Position numbers and translations under genes: made by a program
Origin: Gigaspora rosea
Lineage: Eukaryota; Glomeromycota; Glomeromycetes; Diversisporales; Gigasporaceae
Direction: 5' to 3'
Assembly (NCBI GenBank): GCA_003550325.1
Contig: QKWP01000053.1
Location: forward strand, 444,791 to 508,790
DNA length: 64,000 nucleotides
Shown here: positions 1 through 11,430 of the stretch, piece by piece
Layout: each line of letters begins with the position of its first letter
Numbering within the stretch: position 1 is the stretch's first letter
The notes under the pieces: generated by a model
Database searches by the model: none
What the model was told of the DNA's origin: nothing
The model's input: the letters and a program-made list of their open reading frames with translations, nothing else

Positions 1-739
1 ATATGATCATTGAGCTTATCATTTCAATCAATAAATATTTTTGTTCCAAATCACCTTTTTTTGTACTGGTTTATTGAATCTTTATAATTAGAGTACATTC
101 GTTATCACACTCGGAAAACTCCCTAATTTTATCACTTTTTTGCGAATAAGGGTATTCTAAAACAGCACGCTCGATGTGATTAGCTCGTGATTAAGATAGA
201 CCTCAACCATTATAGTGTTATTAATTAGTCATTTTTTGAGAACCGATAATATGGATGAAGACCGATAGCATAGATAACAATATAATTGAAATATGCTCAT
301 GTATCTTCCTCAATTTGATTAACTTATGATTGTGTTGGTGCTCAAGTATTACGATCAATTACAACATTGATTGCAATTGATGCATGAGTAAACATCTTTA
401 CCATTATTATGTGCAATTATTGTTTTTACAAAGCGAAATAAAAAAAAAATGAAACCGATGGATCAAGTCCGCAACTTAATATGTCTACTTAACTTAAAAT
501 TTCAATTAAATCGGCTAATTACAATCTTTCAAAAAATTTAGGAAATTAAGAAAGATTTTAAAGAAGCTAATCGCAGTCTAAATAGAATTTATTCTAGATA
601 AAGTCTGCAAGCTTATTATTAATCTTCATATTTTTAAGATATAAGTGAGAAAATAACAAAAGAAGTCACATTTTTTAAATTACAATATATGGGTTATTAT
701 TCACAAAATTGGTAAAGATATTTATTCATTGAATTAATT
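1..739. other. AT-rich gene-free stretch
   Basis: Very AT-rich sequence with stop codons in all frames. I see no gene, RNA gene or clear repeat before the BTB-TLDc remnant that begins near 740. Confidence 0.5.
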
Positions 740-1870
740 AACATAAAGCTGTTAGAGTTTTTTTTTTGCTGATTTGGAATATTTCATATTCTTCCACTAA
801 AAAATAAGAATATCCATAACAATTAAATGTATATGCATTTCTAATTCGTTTTCGCATGAATAATGACGATTGCAACAACACATATATTGATTAAATTATT
901 CAGCATGGATAAATCAACACAACCAATTTTAGCCCATAATACGTATTACAATCAATTTACTTCTGGTTTTTTTACATGACTTAAAATGAATTTTAAATTG
1001 TACTATTTTTAATGAAAAATAAAGCTATCTTCGCATTGCTTATTGAAACCTTTTTAACAGGTTTATCCAACAGATAAGATTATATGCACCAAGAATTTAA
1101 TCAGCAATTTTAACCTTTATAACTACAACAAGATATGTTTGCTTATTCAAAATGATTTTGTTACATGTCGATCAGGTGACATAACTTTTTTGGTGCATCA
1201 TCCCAAAGACCTTTTTCTAGAATTTGTTAGTATGGTTGTAGATTATTGGTAATTTCATCACTATACATCTTAAAATAACGAATATGAGGTAAACAATTTT
1301 GTAAAGTTATCAGAAATTCCCATTGGAATAGTTTTTTAGGATTTGATAATATGCCTGAGCAATTCCCATTCAATAACATGGTTCCAAATATTTTTATTCT
1401 TCCATTGTAAATCATCTCGGCTAATAAGTGAGACTAAAGCATTTTCTTGAGACAAATAGAAATCCGCCGATTCAAAAACTTTGTAAGAATACTTATACAA
1501 TATCATTGCATCATTTTTGTAATTCTTGAAGCTTATTATTCTGAAAAATTTTCTGATAGTTAAGTAAAATTTAAACGAAGCCAATGAACATCCGTTTTAA
1601 TTAAATGGTGCCTGGCCAATTCATCAAAAAAGAAATTCGAAAGTGCTGATCATAAGCTCAAAAATAAATGATGTATTACGATTTTCAAGTTAGACTACCC
1701 ACCAAAGATATATCTTTATATGTATGTGCTTGAAATATTTTAGTATGGAGATTTACAACATTAATGATTAAATTTAAATCTTCTTTGTCATCAAGTAGGT
1801 CAAGTAATTGTTTGAAAGCTTTTCAAAGAGTTTTACTGTCATTTTAAATACATTAGAAATTATAATTATC
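740..1870 (-). pseudogene. Decayed BTB-BACK-TLDc gene remnant (copy I, upstream member)
   Basis: Broken minus-strand relative of the gene at 31946-33472. Read on the minus strand, about 1700-1860 matches the BTB exon, 1200-1640 the BACK region (peptide pieces such as NCLPHIRYFKM and SLISRDDLQW), and 745-1080 the C-terminal TLDc part (the stretch coding for an EYEIFQIS-like end and the GGYNPIGW-like zone). Stops and frameshifts interrupt every part, so no product is expected. Intact relatives combine a BTB/POZ dimerisation domain, BACK, and the TLDc fold; in other organisms such BTB proteins often act as Cullin-3 substrate adaptors, but the role in this family is unknown. It sits about 1 kb from a better-preserved paralog, as also happens at 30.05-30.85 kb. 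Confidence 0.75.
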
Positions 1871-2866
1871 AAACATTTTTTAAAAAAATAAAAGCACCAC
1901 ACCAGTAGCGCACAATTTCTACAAGTCACAGCGTAATTTTAGCAATTGAAATTTTTTCGTTTAAAAAGCGCTGCTAGAGTCAATCCAACATTTATTTCCA
2001 GAATTGATTAACATGCTGTGAAACTTTGGCTCGTGTTTTTCCAATATGTACAAAGCTCTGATTCGGAATAAATAATTTAATACTTCAATATTCAAATATA
2101 AACCATAAACCAAGTCGAAGTTAACTGACTTAGTCGTTAGCTACTTAGAAATCTTAATTTTGACGGCGCATTAGTTGAAGTATTTATTTGTTAAGAGGCG
2201 TAGTTTAGATATTCATGTATTATTTAAATTGTGATACTGATATAGGGGGAATATTTTTATCATTATTTGATATTCCAAATCATTAAAGTGATTCAGGAAA
2301 TGCTATATCTTATATAAAAGATTTGTAAACACTGATTTTTATAATGCGGAAAAATAATAATACATTCGGTTTATCATATCAAATACTTTAATGAAAATAA
2401 TATAAAGTAAAAATTCTAAGGACTTAAATTACCGATAAAAAAATGGGTATGATATTTTTAGATAATGTCTATATCTGATATTTACTTTGTCTTAAAATCA
2501 TAATGCCTATGTTTCGGAAAACAACTGATCTTATAATTTATCAAGATCAATTAATCAAGTTTATGATTAGAAATAAATTTTCTATTATCATAAGTAGATT
2601 AAATCTTTAATGTTCACGAAATAGATTAATATTTAAATATAACAAATCGCAACTGAATAGAAAAATTTATCATAGATACAACTTGTAAAATTATTATTAA
2701 TATTTACATTTAAGATAGAAAGTTAATTATTGGAATAATGCTAACGATATCATATTTAAATTTTAATAAAAATAATGGAATAAGGCAAACAATAAACTAT
2801 AATTAATAGATTATTATTGCAATATTGAAAGCAATTTATTCAATAAATTAATTTGCTAAAAAATTT
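1871..2866. other. Spacer between BTB loci, conserved between duplicated copies
   Basis: AT-rich non-coding spacer. The same order of motifs is seen at 30880-31940, and partly at 57880-58450 plus 59690-59800, so it is part of the duplicated BTB segment. No ORF of note. Confidence 0.6.
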
Positions 2867-4445
2867 TTAGGGCTTTTTACTGATCTGGAATATTTCATAC
2901 TCTTTCACTGAAAAATATGAATTTCCTTTACTATCAAACGTAGATTCATTTCTAATTCGTTTTTCGTATGAAAACTGATAAATATAACAACCGAAATCTT
3001 GATCAAAATCATCCCACATTTTTAAATCACTAATACCAAAAATTGGACCATATTTCATATCACAATTAATTGCATCTCTTGATTCTTTTACACGACTTAA
3101 AATAGGATTTTGAATAGTGCTATTTTTCAAAGAAAAAATAAAGCTATCATTACAATTCTTATAGAATTTATTTCCAGTTGGTTTATCCCAACCGATAGGA
3201 TTATATCCACCAAGAATTTCGTCAGTGCCTTTAACTTTCATAACTACAACAAGATGTGTTTGCTTATCACATAATCTCCAAAATGAAACTTTGGTAAAAC
3301 CATCTCTAGTTCCTCGAAGAAGTAATTTAAACTCGTATGGATTATCCATTACTGAGTATTTATCGGCTTTTTTATCAACCCATGAAGCAATTTCTGCTGC
3401 ATGTGCTCCATTGATAAGTGGTTCTGAATTTCTAGTGGGTAATATTGATGTAAAATTACACGAGGTGGAAGAATTTTTGATGATACTTGTCGATCAGTTG
3501 ACATAAGCTTTTTTGTTATATCATCCCAGAGATCTTTTTCTAGAATTTGTTGGTATGGTTGTACATTATTGTTAATGTCATCACTAGACATCTGAAAATA
3601 ACGAATATGGGGTAAAATATTTTGTAAAGTTGTCTTTAAAGATAGAAAATTCTCATTGGACCAGCTTTTAGGATTGGAAGCTAAACCAGGATTTTGAGCA
3701 ATTCCCCATTCAATAACAAGATTCCAAATTTTTATTTCTTCCATTTGCAAATCATCTCGGCTAATAAGTGATATTAATGTATTTTCTTGAAGCGAAGAAA
3801 AGTTTTCCGATTCAAAAATCTTATCAGGATACTTTACCACAATATCATTGCACCATTTTTGCAATTTTTGAAGCTCATTATTCTGAAAAATTTTTTGATA
3901 AATACGAGTAAAATTTAAACGAAGCCAATGAGCATCCGTTTCAATTAAATGAGTTTCAATGTATTTGGCTAATTCATCAAAAAGAAATTCACAAGCAATA
4001 AGCATAAGCTCAAAAATAAATGATGCATTATGATTTTCAAGTAAGACTACTCCTCCGTAAATGTATCTATATAAATTTAAATATATTTTAGATATTTCTT
4101 GCTACTTGATATATTTAAAAATCTAATATAAATAACTTACTTGATTATAATCTCAAATTGTTGGATTGTAAAATTTTTTAAATTAATCGTTTTAATATTA
4201 TTCGCATCTTTTCTGATATTTACCAATTCATTACGAAAGTATAAAGATCTATATTTTAAAATTGCGGAATGTGCTTGAAATATTTTAGCATTTGGTGATT
4301 CACCAACATTAATAACAACATTAAAATCTTCTTTGTCATAAAGTAGTTCAAGATAATTATTCGATAGTTTTTCAAAGAATTTTATTACCATCTTGACTAT
4401 ATGTGAAGTTTTAATTTTCGATGAAGTCGTTTGTAAGATTGACAT
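2867..4445 (-). pseudogene. BTB-BACK-TLDc gene, copy I, broken by one frameshift
   Basis: Two-exon minus-strand gene. Exon 1 (4141-4445) encodes the BTB domain and starts at an ATG giving MSILQTTSSK; a second ATG (MVIKFFEKLS) matches the start of copy II. The intron (4067-4140) has a GTAAGT donor and a TATAG acceptor, and the splice restores a K-Y-I-Y-G-G junction. Exon 2 (2867-4066) carries BACK and TLDc (YEFKLLLRGTRDGF, GGYNPIGWDKP, EYEIFQISKKP at the end). Compared with copy II, exon 2 lacks one base near 3450-3455, between BACK and TLDc, so translation runs into another frame and stops. Both halves are otherwise open, so this is either a very young pseudogene or a consensus error in an A-rich run. 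The 5' side is shared with copy II up to the hAT insertion. Confidence 0.85.
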
Positions 4446-4604
4446 TTAAAGAAGTGCTCCGAATAAAGAAAGAGCAGGATTTTAAAGTACTGTATGTTGC
4501 ATTGCTTCAAATTTCCAAAATTGATTATTTCGTATAACTTAATATGAATGTAAATTTAGCCATGATCAACAAATGTAATTTGCCTAAATATTTAACCTCA
4601 TAAC

Positions 4605-4612
4605 TTTTTAAC
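4605..4612. repeat. 8-bp target site duplication of hAT element (left)
   Basis: TTTTTAAC, repeated at 8394-8401 directly outside the other end of the element. Eight bases is the length expected for hAT transposons. Confidence 0.85.
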
Positions 4613-4794
4613 TAGGGATGTTATCCTGCTCCAACCGGTTAGCTTGTGCTTAAAACCGGTTGGAACTCTGTTCGGAGCACATTTAAATAAAAACCGATTT
4701 TTTGAACTCAGTTTATATAAGTGCATTAATAATTATGCTTGCATAAGCAGTTTAATAAAACCTGCTATCGCTTTACCTGCTTTTTTTTTTTTTG

Positions 4795-4940
4795 TTTTTT
4801 TTTTTTTGCGATCATATCGTCATTACTATTTTTTTTCTTTAAGCGATCATATTGCTATTATTTTTTTTTCTTTTGGCGATCATATCGCTATTACTTTTTT
4901 TTTCTTTTGGCGATCATTCATATCGCTATTATTTTTTTTA
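4795..4940. repeat. Subterminal direct repeats of the hAT element (about 40 bp, 4 copies)
   Basis: Four copies of a unit built from GCGATCATATCGCTATTA followed by a T-rich run. Short subterminal repeats are typical transposase-binding sites in hAT elements; that function is inferred here. Confidence 0.7.
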
Positions 4941-4972
4941 AAGCAAATACATTTAAAATATATAAATTTTTG

Positions 4973-5639
4973 CATTATCCCTTAAACCGTTTGAAATTTA
5001 GGGCAAATTTGCCCTGAATTTTACTATAAAAATACTTCTGATCTATTTTTTTAAAAATTCAATATATTTAATTAAATTTTTTTTTTAATAAAAATTAAAA
5101 ATAAAGTTTATATTTTTATAAAATTTATATTTAAATTATAAGATAAAAAATTTAGCTTACTTATAAGCTAAAAATATACAAAGTTTAAAAAAAAATTTTA
5201 ATTAAAAAAAAATTTACAATTCTTTGACAAACTTTTTAAATATTAATTTTAAACCTATAGTTTCTTAATAGAAATTATAGTTTAAATAAAGGATAACAAC
5301 TTTTATTATTACTACCTTTATGATTTACTTGTAAAAATTAAGACTTATATTAGAAGTAAAAAAATTTTTTATAGACGGGAATATATAAACTTTTAAAAAA
5401 TTTAAAGAAAAATTTTATAGTAAAAATTTCAAAACAATAACTTTAAGTTTTTATTACTCCTAAATTTTTTAATAAATTTAAAAAATTTTCTTAATAAACT
5501 TATTAGAATATATTTAAAAATATATTTTTTATTTAGAAAGCATATAGCTAAAATTAATATTTAAAATTTTATTTTAAAAATAAAATTTTTTAAAAAATTT
5601 CAGGGCAAATTTGCAGGAGAAACGGTTTAAGGGATAATG
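4973..5639. mobile_element. Nested inverted-repeat element (MITE-like) inside hAT
   Basis: Begins CATTATCCCTTAAACCGTTT and ends with its reverse complement (AACGGTTTAAGGGATAATG). A second inverted pair lies just inside (GGGCAAATTTGCCCTGAA on the left, with GCAAATTTGCCCTGAAATTT on the complementary right side). The 630-bp interior is almost pure A/T with no ORF. No clear target duplication was found, so the class is open. Confidence 0.7.
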
Positions 5640-5679
5640 TTATTGCATCTATTCGCTGTTATTTTTTTTATCCAATTTA

Positions 5680-7569
5680 TTAATCTTCATTACAGTCAAT
5701 AATACCCGCTTCATACCAAGTCTTTAAGCAGAGACTTGCGGAGGCATTTTCTTCAGACAACCTGTTACGTATTGGGTTGATTGTATTTTTTGCTTTCGAA
5801 AACATTTCTTCGCTCGGTATGCTTGTTGCTTGCATGACCAAATAGTCTCTTGCCATTCTCGAGAGCCCAGAATAACGTATATTGGCAGATCGTGTTTTCC
5901 AGAATTCCAAGAGGTTACAATTTTCTTCAACGGCCATAAGGTATTCATCAAGAACATTTGAAGTAGTGTTTAAACTTTCATTATGATATTTTCTAAAGTA
6001 ATTTCTTGGAGAATCATTAGTATCTTCAGTAATAGATGAGCCAGGTTCTTTATATTGCTCATAAATACTATACAGTAGCTCATGCACAATTATTGCCGTT
6101 TCACTATCGAATGAAGATAATTTCATGTTTGGGTCTAATGCAACTGACACACTACAACAAGTTTGAAGAACAGTCCAGTAATCGTTAAGTTTTTTATACA
6201 TTCGTTGTGCAATTTGATTATTTATTTGAATTTCACTATCCAATGCATCGTGTAAAATATTTAAAATTGTAGGAAATATCATGTGTAAATCCCCCATCGT
6301 TGGACGAGTTGATGACGATAAAATTAGTGTTGCTCTTGCCATAGGCTTGAGTAACAAAACAATGGCCTAAAAATAACAAATAAGTCAATTAATTTTATTA
6401 TATCATATTTGAAAATGTGCTAACAAAAATACTAACCTCAATTTCATGCCATTTAGTTTTACTTAGATACCGCTCTCTTAAAGCAGGGTTATCTTCAGTT
6501 ATTTGACGAATTCGGAACATCTTTTCAATCATATTATATATGCTGTTCCATCTTGTCGATATGTCCAAGTCAGGTACGAGAAAAGGCCTTTTGTTTGCTT
6601 GAAAACCCTTTTTAAGATCTTCAAACAATGGTTGGGATTTGCGTATGTAACTTACAAAGTTTCGCAACTTCACGATTGAATTGACTACAACTTTCATACC
6701 CTCAGAAACTGCAAGATTCAACATATGAGCTGCACAACGGACATGTTCAAAGTCATTGTTACCATGTTTATAACGAAGCTTTTCGCGGAATAAACGTCCA
6801 AATACCTCCATATTAGATGCATTGTCGGTGGTTGCAGAAACAATTCGAGAGCCTATGTTATAAAACGAAATTGCCTCCAAGATTTTTTCATTTATATAGT
6901 TACTGGTATGTCGTTCGTGAAGTGGTATCATATCTAATAAAATTCGTTTCATAGTCCAGGTTTCGTCGATCCAATGAAGAGTAATTGCAAGAAATCCAAG
7001 GTTGGTGCAAGAGGTCCAAGCATCGTTGTAATCGCAAATTTTTGCTGATTTGTGTTAAAAAAGTCTTGAAGTTCATTTTGCTCATCATTATATAGATTTA
7101 AAATGCTTCATGAAATATATTGTCTTGATGGAAGAAAATATCGTGGGGTTAATTGATTAATTAATTGTTGAAAATCATTATTTTCAACAAGAGAAAAAGC
7201 CTGCTGGTCTGTGATAATCCATTTTAGAAGATACTGATTGATTTGTAAGATCTTATCAGCACTATAAGGTTCAACATTTGCCTTAACGGCTACCATAATT
7301 TCATTTCACTTCTCTAAATGGTTATTTTTAAAATGGGATTTAATAGTAGAGAGACCCATTTCCAATGAATAGGCTTTATTGCAAAGGTTGCAATGTCGTT
7401 TATTACTGACTTCAGTAAGTTCGTTCCAGAAAGGGTCTTTTTTTACTCGCTTTGGAGGATGGTTTGTTACTATAAGCATTCCAGGTTCAAGTGCATTTTG
7501 AGATATTGAACCTGAAAAGGTAGGTTCGATTGAATAGATAAGCTCTTCAAATGTATTGTCTTCGTCCAT
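5680..7569 (-). pseudogene. hAT transposase with BED zinc finger, inactivated
   Basis: Minus strand. The first part (7306-7569) is a BED-type finger (CNLCNKAYSLEMG followed by HFKNNH). The middle (6437 to about 7030) has the RNase-H-like core: the DAWTS site just after a frameshift near 7030, TTDNASNM with the second Asp, RCAAHMLNLAV, and STRWNS. An intron at 6367-6436 (GTTAGT donor, TTTTTAG acceptor) joins the C-terminal part (5680-6366), which ends with the hAT dimerisation region (YSGLSRMARDYL, PSEEMFSKAK, RNRLSEENA). In-frame stops at about 7306 and 7108 plus the frameshift near 7030 inactivate it. It would cut and paste the surrounding element. Confidence 0.9.
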
Positions 7570-7689
7570 CGAATAGTGAAATTCAAGTAAAAAAAAATAT
7601 GTAAAAAAAAAAGAAATCGCATATTTATATTATTTATTAAAAAAAAAAATTAAAAATGACTAATTGTCGTCACATTAAATTAACTTTTA

Positions 7690-8250
7690 ATTAAAAAATT
7701 AAAGTCAAAGTAAATTGATTTTGTTCGTTATAAGATAGAAATTTTTTATTCGTCATATCATGCCACATTAAATTAAAAAAAAGTCAAAGAAAATTGGCTT
7801 TTGTTCGTTATAAGATAGTAATTTTTTATTCGTCATTTCACGCCATATTAAATTAAAAAAAAAAAGTCAAAGAAAATTGATTTTTGTTTGTTATAAAATA
7901 GAATTTTATATTCGTCATATCACGCTACATTAAATTAAAAAAAAAAAGAGTCAAAGAAAATTAATTTTTGTTCGTCATAAGATTGTAATTTTTTATTCCG
8001 TCATATTTAATTAAAAAAAAAAAGTCAAAGAAAAATTGATTTTTGTTCGTTCATTATAAGATAGTAATTTTTTATTCGTCATATTTAATTAAAAAAAAAA
8101 AGAGTCAAAGAAAATGATTTTTGTTCATCATAAGATAGTAATTTTTTGTTCAACATATCATACCACATTAAATTAAAAAAAAAAGTCAAAGAAATTTGAT
8201 TTTTTCGTCATGAGTTAGTAATTATTTATTCGTCATAACGATAGTCTAAA
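7690..8250. repeat. Tandem repeat in hAT 5' region, about 80 bp, 7 copies
   Basis: Copies share an A-run, then GTCAAAGAAAATTGATTTT, TGTTCGTTATAAGATAG and ATTTTTTATTCGTCATATC, starting near 7700, 7783, 7866, 7951, 8025, 8102 and 8185. They lie upstream of the transposase on its coding strand, as a promoter or transposase-binding array would. Confidence 0.8.
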
Positions 8251-8393
8251 TTAATATTGCTCAACCGATCTATCAAACTCGTTTGGAGCATGATTTAATA
8301 ATAAAAATCATGTGACCGCAAAAACTCGAGTTCCATTGGGTTCGGTTCCAAGCAGGGTCAAACTGATTTTCGGCAAGCAGGATAACATTTCTA

Positions 8394-8401
8394 TTTTTAA
8401 C
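8394..8401. repeat. 8-bp target site duplication of hAT element (right)
   Basis: TTTTTAAC, identical to 4605-4612. Confidence 0.85.
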
Positions 8402-9060
8402 CGTGTAGAAAATGGTTCATGATCTCATGGGCTATAATTATTTTAATTCGGCTGAATTAAACGGTTAATATTATTTAATATTTAAACGATAAGAAAAATT
8501 TTAGGCGGCTCCATTTTTATGTTCATAATATTTATAATATTTATATTACTGTAAATAATAATTTTTTACTCCTTGACTATATTTTTAATAATAATTCTTT
8601 TGAAGAATCAATATGAAATTGTGTAGCAGAGAAGTATTTGTAAATTTGTTAAAGGAAAGAAACCAAGCTAAATATCATAAGACAAAAATTAGTCATCAAA
8701 TATTTTAGATCCAATTTTTTGAATATTAATAACAATTGGAAGCTAAAGTTTTGACAAATAACTAGTGGAGACTAACTTTTTATTTTTTTGGTCACATTTG
8801 CAATGATAGTAGGATAAAAAATGTTCAAGCACTGTTTGTGAATATTTCAATTAATCAATCACTAAGCAACCATAAGAATGGTAAAAAAATGGTTTAAATG
8901 TTTTTAACCTTTTTTTTTTTTTATTCTGTTTAAAACTTGTCTTACATCTGTTGCGCTGAAAACTGAAAATATTACCGGTAGTTAATTTTATTTATCAATT
9001 GAAAAAACTTTTTCAAAAAAACATTACAATATTTATTAAATATTGCAAATCTAATACTAC
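8402..9060. repeat. Segmental-duplication flank, copy I
   Basis: Matches about 33690-34268 almost base for base (for example GTGTAGAAAATGG, GGCTGAATTAAACGG, CAAATAACTAGTGGAGAC). No ORF. Homology to copy II stops near 9060 and resumes at about 20232. Confidence 0.85.
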
Positions 9061-9174
9061 AATTTTTCAGTTCGACTCATCAACCCGTAGATTTTTTCAT
9101 CTTTTGGCACTCTCTCCAGTTACCAACTGGTTAATTCGTCATTCGTTACCATCCTGTAGATCAGAGTAATGAAT

Positions 9175-9420
9175 GGTGCCATAATTCAAACTGCAAGATG
9201 TAATAATGTAATAATTATTTATTACAAATAGTAGTAATTGTAATAATATTTATTACATGTAATAAATCTTATTACATGTAATAAGTAATAATTATTATTA
9301 CAAGTAATAATTATTATTACAAGTAATATTATTTTTACAAGTAATAATTATTTTTACAAGTAATAATTATTATTACAAGTAATAAGTTTTATTATATAAT
9401 TATTATTATTATATTATATA
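9175..9420. repeat. TAATAATTATTACAAG-type AT microsatellite
   Basis: Tandem near-palindromic units of about 18 bp built from TAATAATTATTATTACAAG. Related arrays lie at 9915-10115 and 10600-10920, around a transposase fragment. Confidence 0.8.
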
Positions 9421-9914
9421 ATTATAATATAATAATAAACCAAGATAAAGCTATAGTATTTATTTAAATATATAATATACTTTAACAGATATAAAAAATA
9501 ATTTAATAAATATAATTAATTTAAAATTATATTATATAAATAAAACAAGTAAAACTAATATATTATAATCAATAAGTTATTTTTTAAATTAAAATTAAAA
9601 ATTTAAAGGAATTAATTATATTTAATAAAATATATTATTATATAATAAAATATATTAATATATAGATACAAGTTTACTAAAATGCATCTATGGTGAACAT
9701 TATAAGTACTATTTCTCATGTACTAAGTAAATAGGATCGGGTACTCTAAATAAAATTGATCAGAATCTCTAAAAACCTTATAAAAACTGAAATTGGAACC
9801 TTATACATTATAGTAAATATAACTTATCTTTATTCTAAAAATGCAACCTAACACTAATTTTATTAGTAAAAATTATATATGATATTCAACACTATAGACG
9901 CATTTTATAATTAT

Positions 9915-10115
9915 TGTATAGACAATATTATTACATATAATAAATAACATTATATATAATAATATTATTATATGTAATAATATTATTACATGTAATAATA
10001 TTACTACATGTAATAATATTATTACATGAAATAATATTATTACATGTAGTAATATTATTACATGTAATAATATTATTATATATAATATTATTATTATATA
10101 TATAAATATAATTGT
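9915..10115. repeat. Palindromic 18-bp repeat array (TAATAATATTATTACATG)
   Basis: About ten tandem units. Each contains the two self-complementary cores AATAATATTATT and ATTACATGTAAT, so the array could fold into repeated hairpins or a cruciform. Nearly the same block recurs at 10600-10800 after a single N. Confidence 0.85.
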
Positions 10116-10327
10116 AATATGGTCCGGTACAAAAATGTAGATACATGACATGCTTATAATAAAAAAAAAATTTTTGCAATTTAATGTATGCATTTAAATG
10201 CATTTTTTTATTACTCAGGTTCACGGATTTATTTTAATATAAACTTTATTCAAAAAATTAATCGTTTACAAAAAATTTTATTAATCGTCGATTTTTTCGA
10301 TTTCAAATTCATCGCAATCGCTTTCAA

Positions 10328-10593
10328 CTAATATTCATCGTCATCTAAATTTTTGTATTTGATGGCCTTATCGAGTGACCTTTCCCAAAACCCAACAATA
10401 ACATTGGAGGTAACTTTTTCTTGAAATGCACACAACAATTTATCCCTAATAGCTAGAAGATTTGGGTGGGGACCGGCTCTAGCAACTTCGCCTTTTACAA
10501 CAGACCAAATTCCTTCGATCGGTTGAAGTTTGCAGTGGTAGGGCGGAGTATAATGCAAATTATGACCGTACTTTTTTGCTATTTGAACACTTG
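10328..10593 (-). pseudogene. Tc1/mariner-like (DDE) transposase C-terminal fragment
   Basis: Minus-strand reading gives IAKKYGHNLHYTPPYHC, then LQPIEGIWSVVKGEVAR and GPHPNLLAIRDKLL. The YTPPYHxxLQPIE motif with its Glu is the end of the DDE catalytic domain of IS630/Tc1/mariner-type transposases. The N-terminal part, with the two catalytic Asp residues, is missing; the fragment stops at the N at 10594. A second, more decayed copy of the same tail is at 27585-27815. Confidence 0.8.
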
Positions 10594-10594
10594 N
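10594..10594. other. Single-N assembly join
   Basis: One undetermined base. Sequence to its right (10595 onward) repeats the block starting at about 9903, so this may be a contig join across a repeat. Confidence 0.6.
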
Positions 10595-10925
10595 ATTTTA
10601 TAATTATTGTATAGACAATATTATTACATATAATAAATAACATTATATATAATAATATTATTATATGTAATAATATTATTACATGAAATAATATTATTAC
10701 ACGTAATAATATTATTACATGAAATAATATTATTACATGTAGTAATATTATTACATGTAATAATATTATTCATTATTACATGTAATAAATAATATTACAT
10801 ATAATAATATTATATTATTACATGTAATAATATTATTACATTATTATATGTAATAAATATTATTACAATTAAGGTTTTAAAAAACCCATGTAATAATATA
10901 TGTAATAAATATAATTGTAATAATT
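10595..10925. repeat. Second palindromic 18-bp repeat array
   Basis: Starts with the same non-repetitive lead as 9903 (TTTTATAATTATTGTATAGA), then the TAATAATATTATTACATG units, degrading into shorter TAATA repeats after 10760. Confidence 0.8.
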
Positions 10926-10929
10926 AGCT

Positions 10930-11430
10930 AATTATGGTGCCATACTTTAGATCAGGGTGTCAACTATTGTATTTAGTATCTATTTGTTCATGTGATTAGT
11001 TCGAAAGGAACGATCGTCCTTTTTTTTTTGATCGGTTCAATCAACATTAATAAGGATCGTTGAAAACTTGAAAGATCGTTGATAGAAGCAATAATTAAAT
11101 GGATAAGAAGGTGACCCCGTATATCCTTATTGTTGTGTACAGCCTCACGTTCTTGAGAATTTTCTTTAGAGAATAGCTAGAATATGTGAAAAAACTAAAA
11201 AAAATTAAAAATGCCACAATAACTAAATCCCAACAAGGAGTGTATCCTTCGGCTTTCCATCGGCTCATCAACCCATTGATCCTTTCTTTATTTGTCATTT
11301 TCTATCGATTCCTTTGTGGATCATTTCTTTATTCGACAACCATCCTGATTATTTTGTCATTCGCCAACCCACAAATCCAGCACTGCCACATTCTTCTTGC
11401 ATTTAACTACGTATAGTCTTCATTTCTAGC
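10930..11430. other. Gene-free stretch between repeats
   Basis: Less AT-rich than its neighbours. No supported gene. The phrase CTCATCAACCC occurs both here and near 9073, and GGTGCCAT occurs near 9175 and 10940, which hints at one larger decayed element around the transposase fragment. Its ends are not resolved. Confidence 0.35.

Larger units (their letters stand above)
4613..8393 (-). mobile_element. hAT-superfamily DNA transposon, full length, inactive
   Basis: The ends are imperfect terminal inverted repeats: both start TAG, then two differing bases, then ATGTTATCCTGCT. They are flanked by the 8-bp duplication TTTTTAAC. The element is 3,781 bp. Inside are a damaged transposase on the minus strand (5680-7569), subterminal direct repeats at both ends (4795-4940 and 7690-8250) and a nested inverted-repeat element (4973-5639). 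The paralogous flank at about 33680-33700 reads straight through without the insertion, which gives an independent empty site. TIR, target duplication and transposase type all agree with hAT. Confidence 0.92.

Noticed and set aside
3225..3506. Plus-strand frames over the BTB-TLDc genes (also 32193-32573)
   Set aside because: They are antisense shadows of conserved minus-strand exons.
4644..5017. Plus-strand frames rich in Phe and Tyr
   Set aside because: They come from T-rich subterminal repeats of the hAT element.
9172..10946. One intact 1.8-kb element bounded by GGTGCCATAATT-like inverted ends
   Set aside because: The ends differ at two positions, no target duplication is visible, and an N join lies inside, so the boundaries are not supported.
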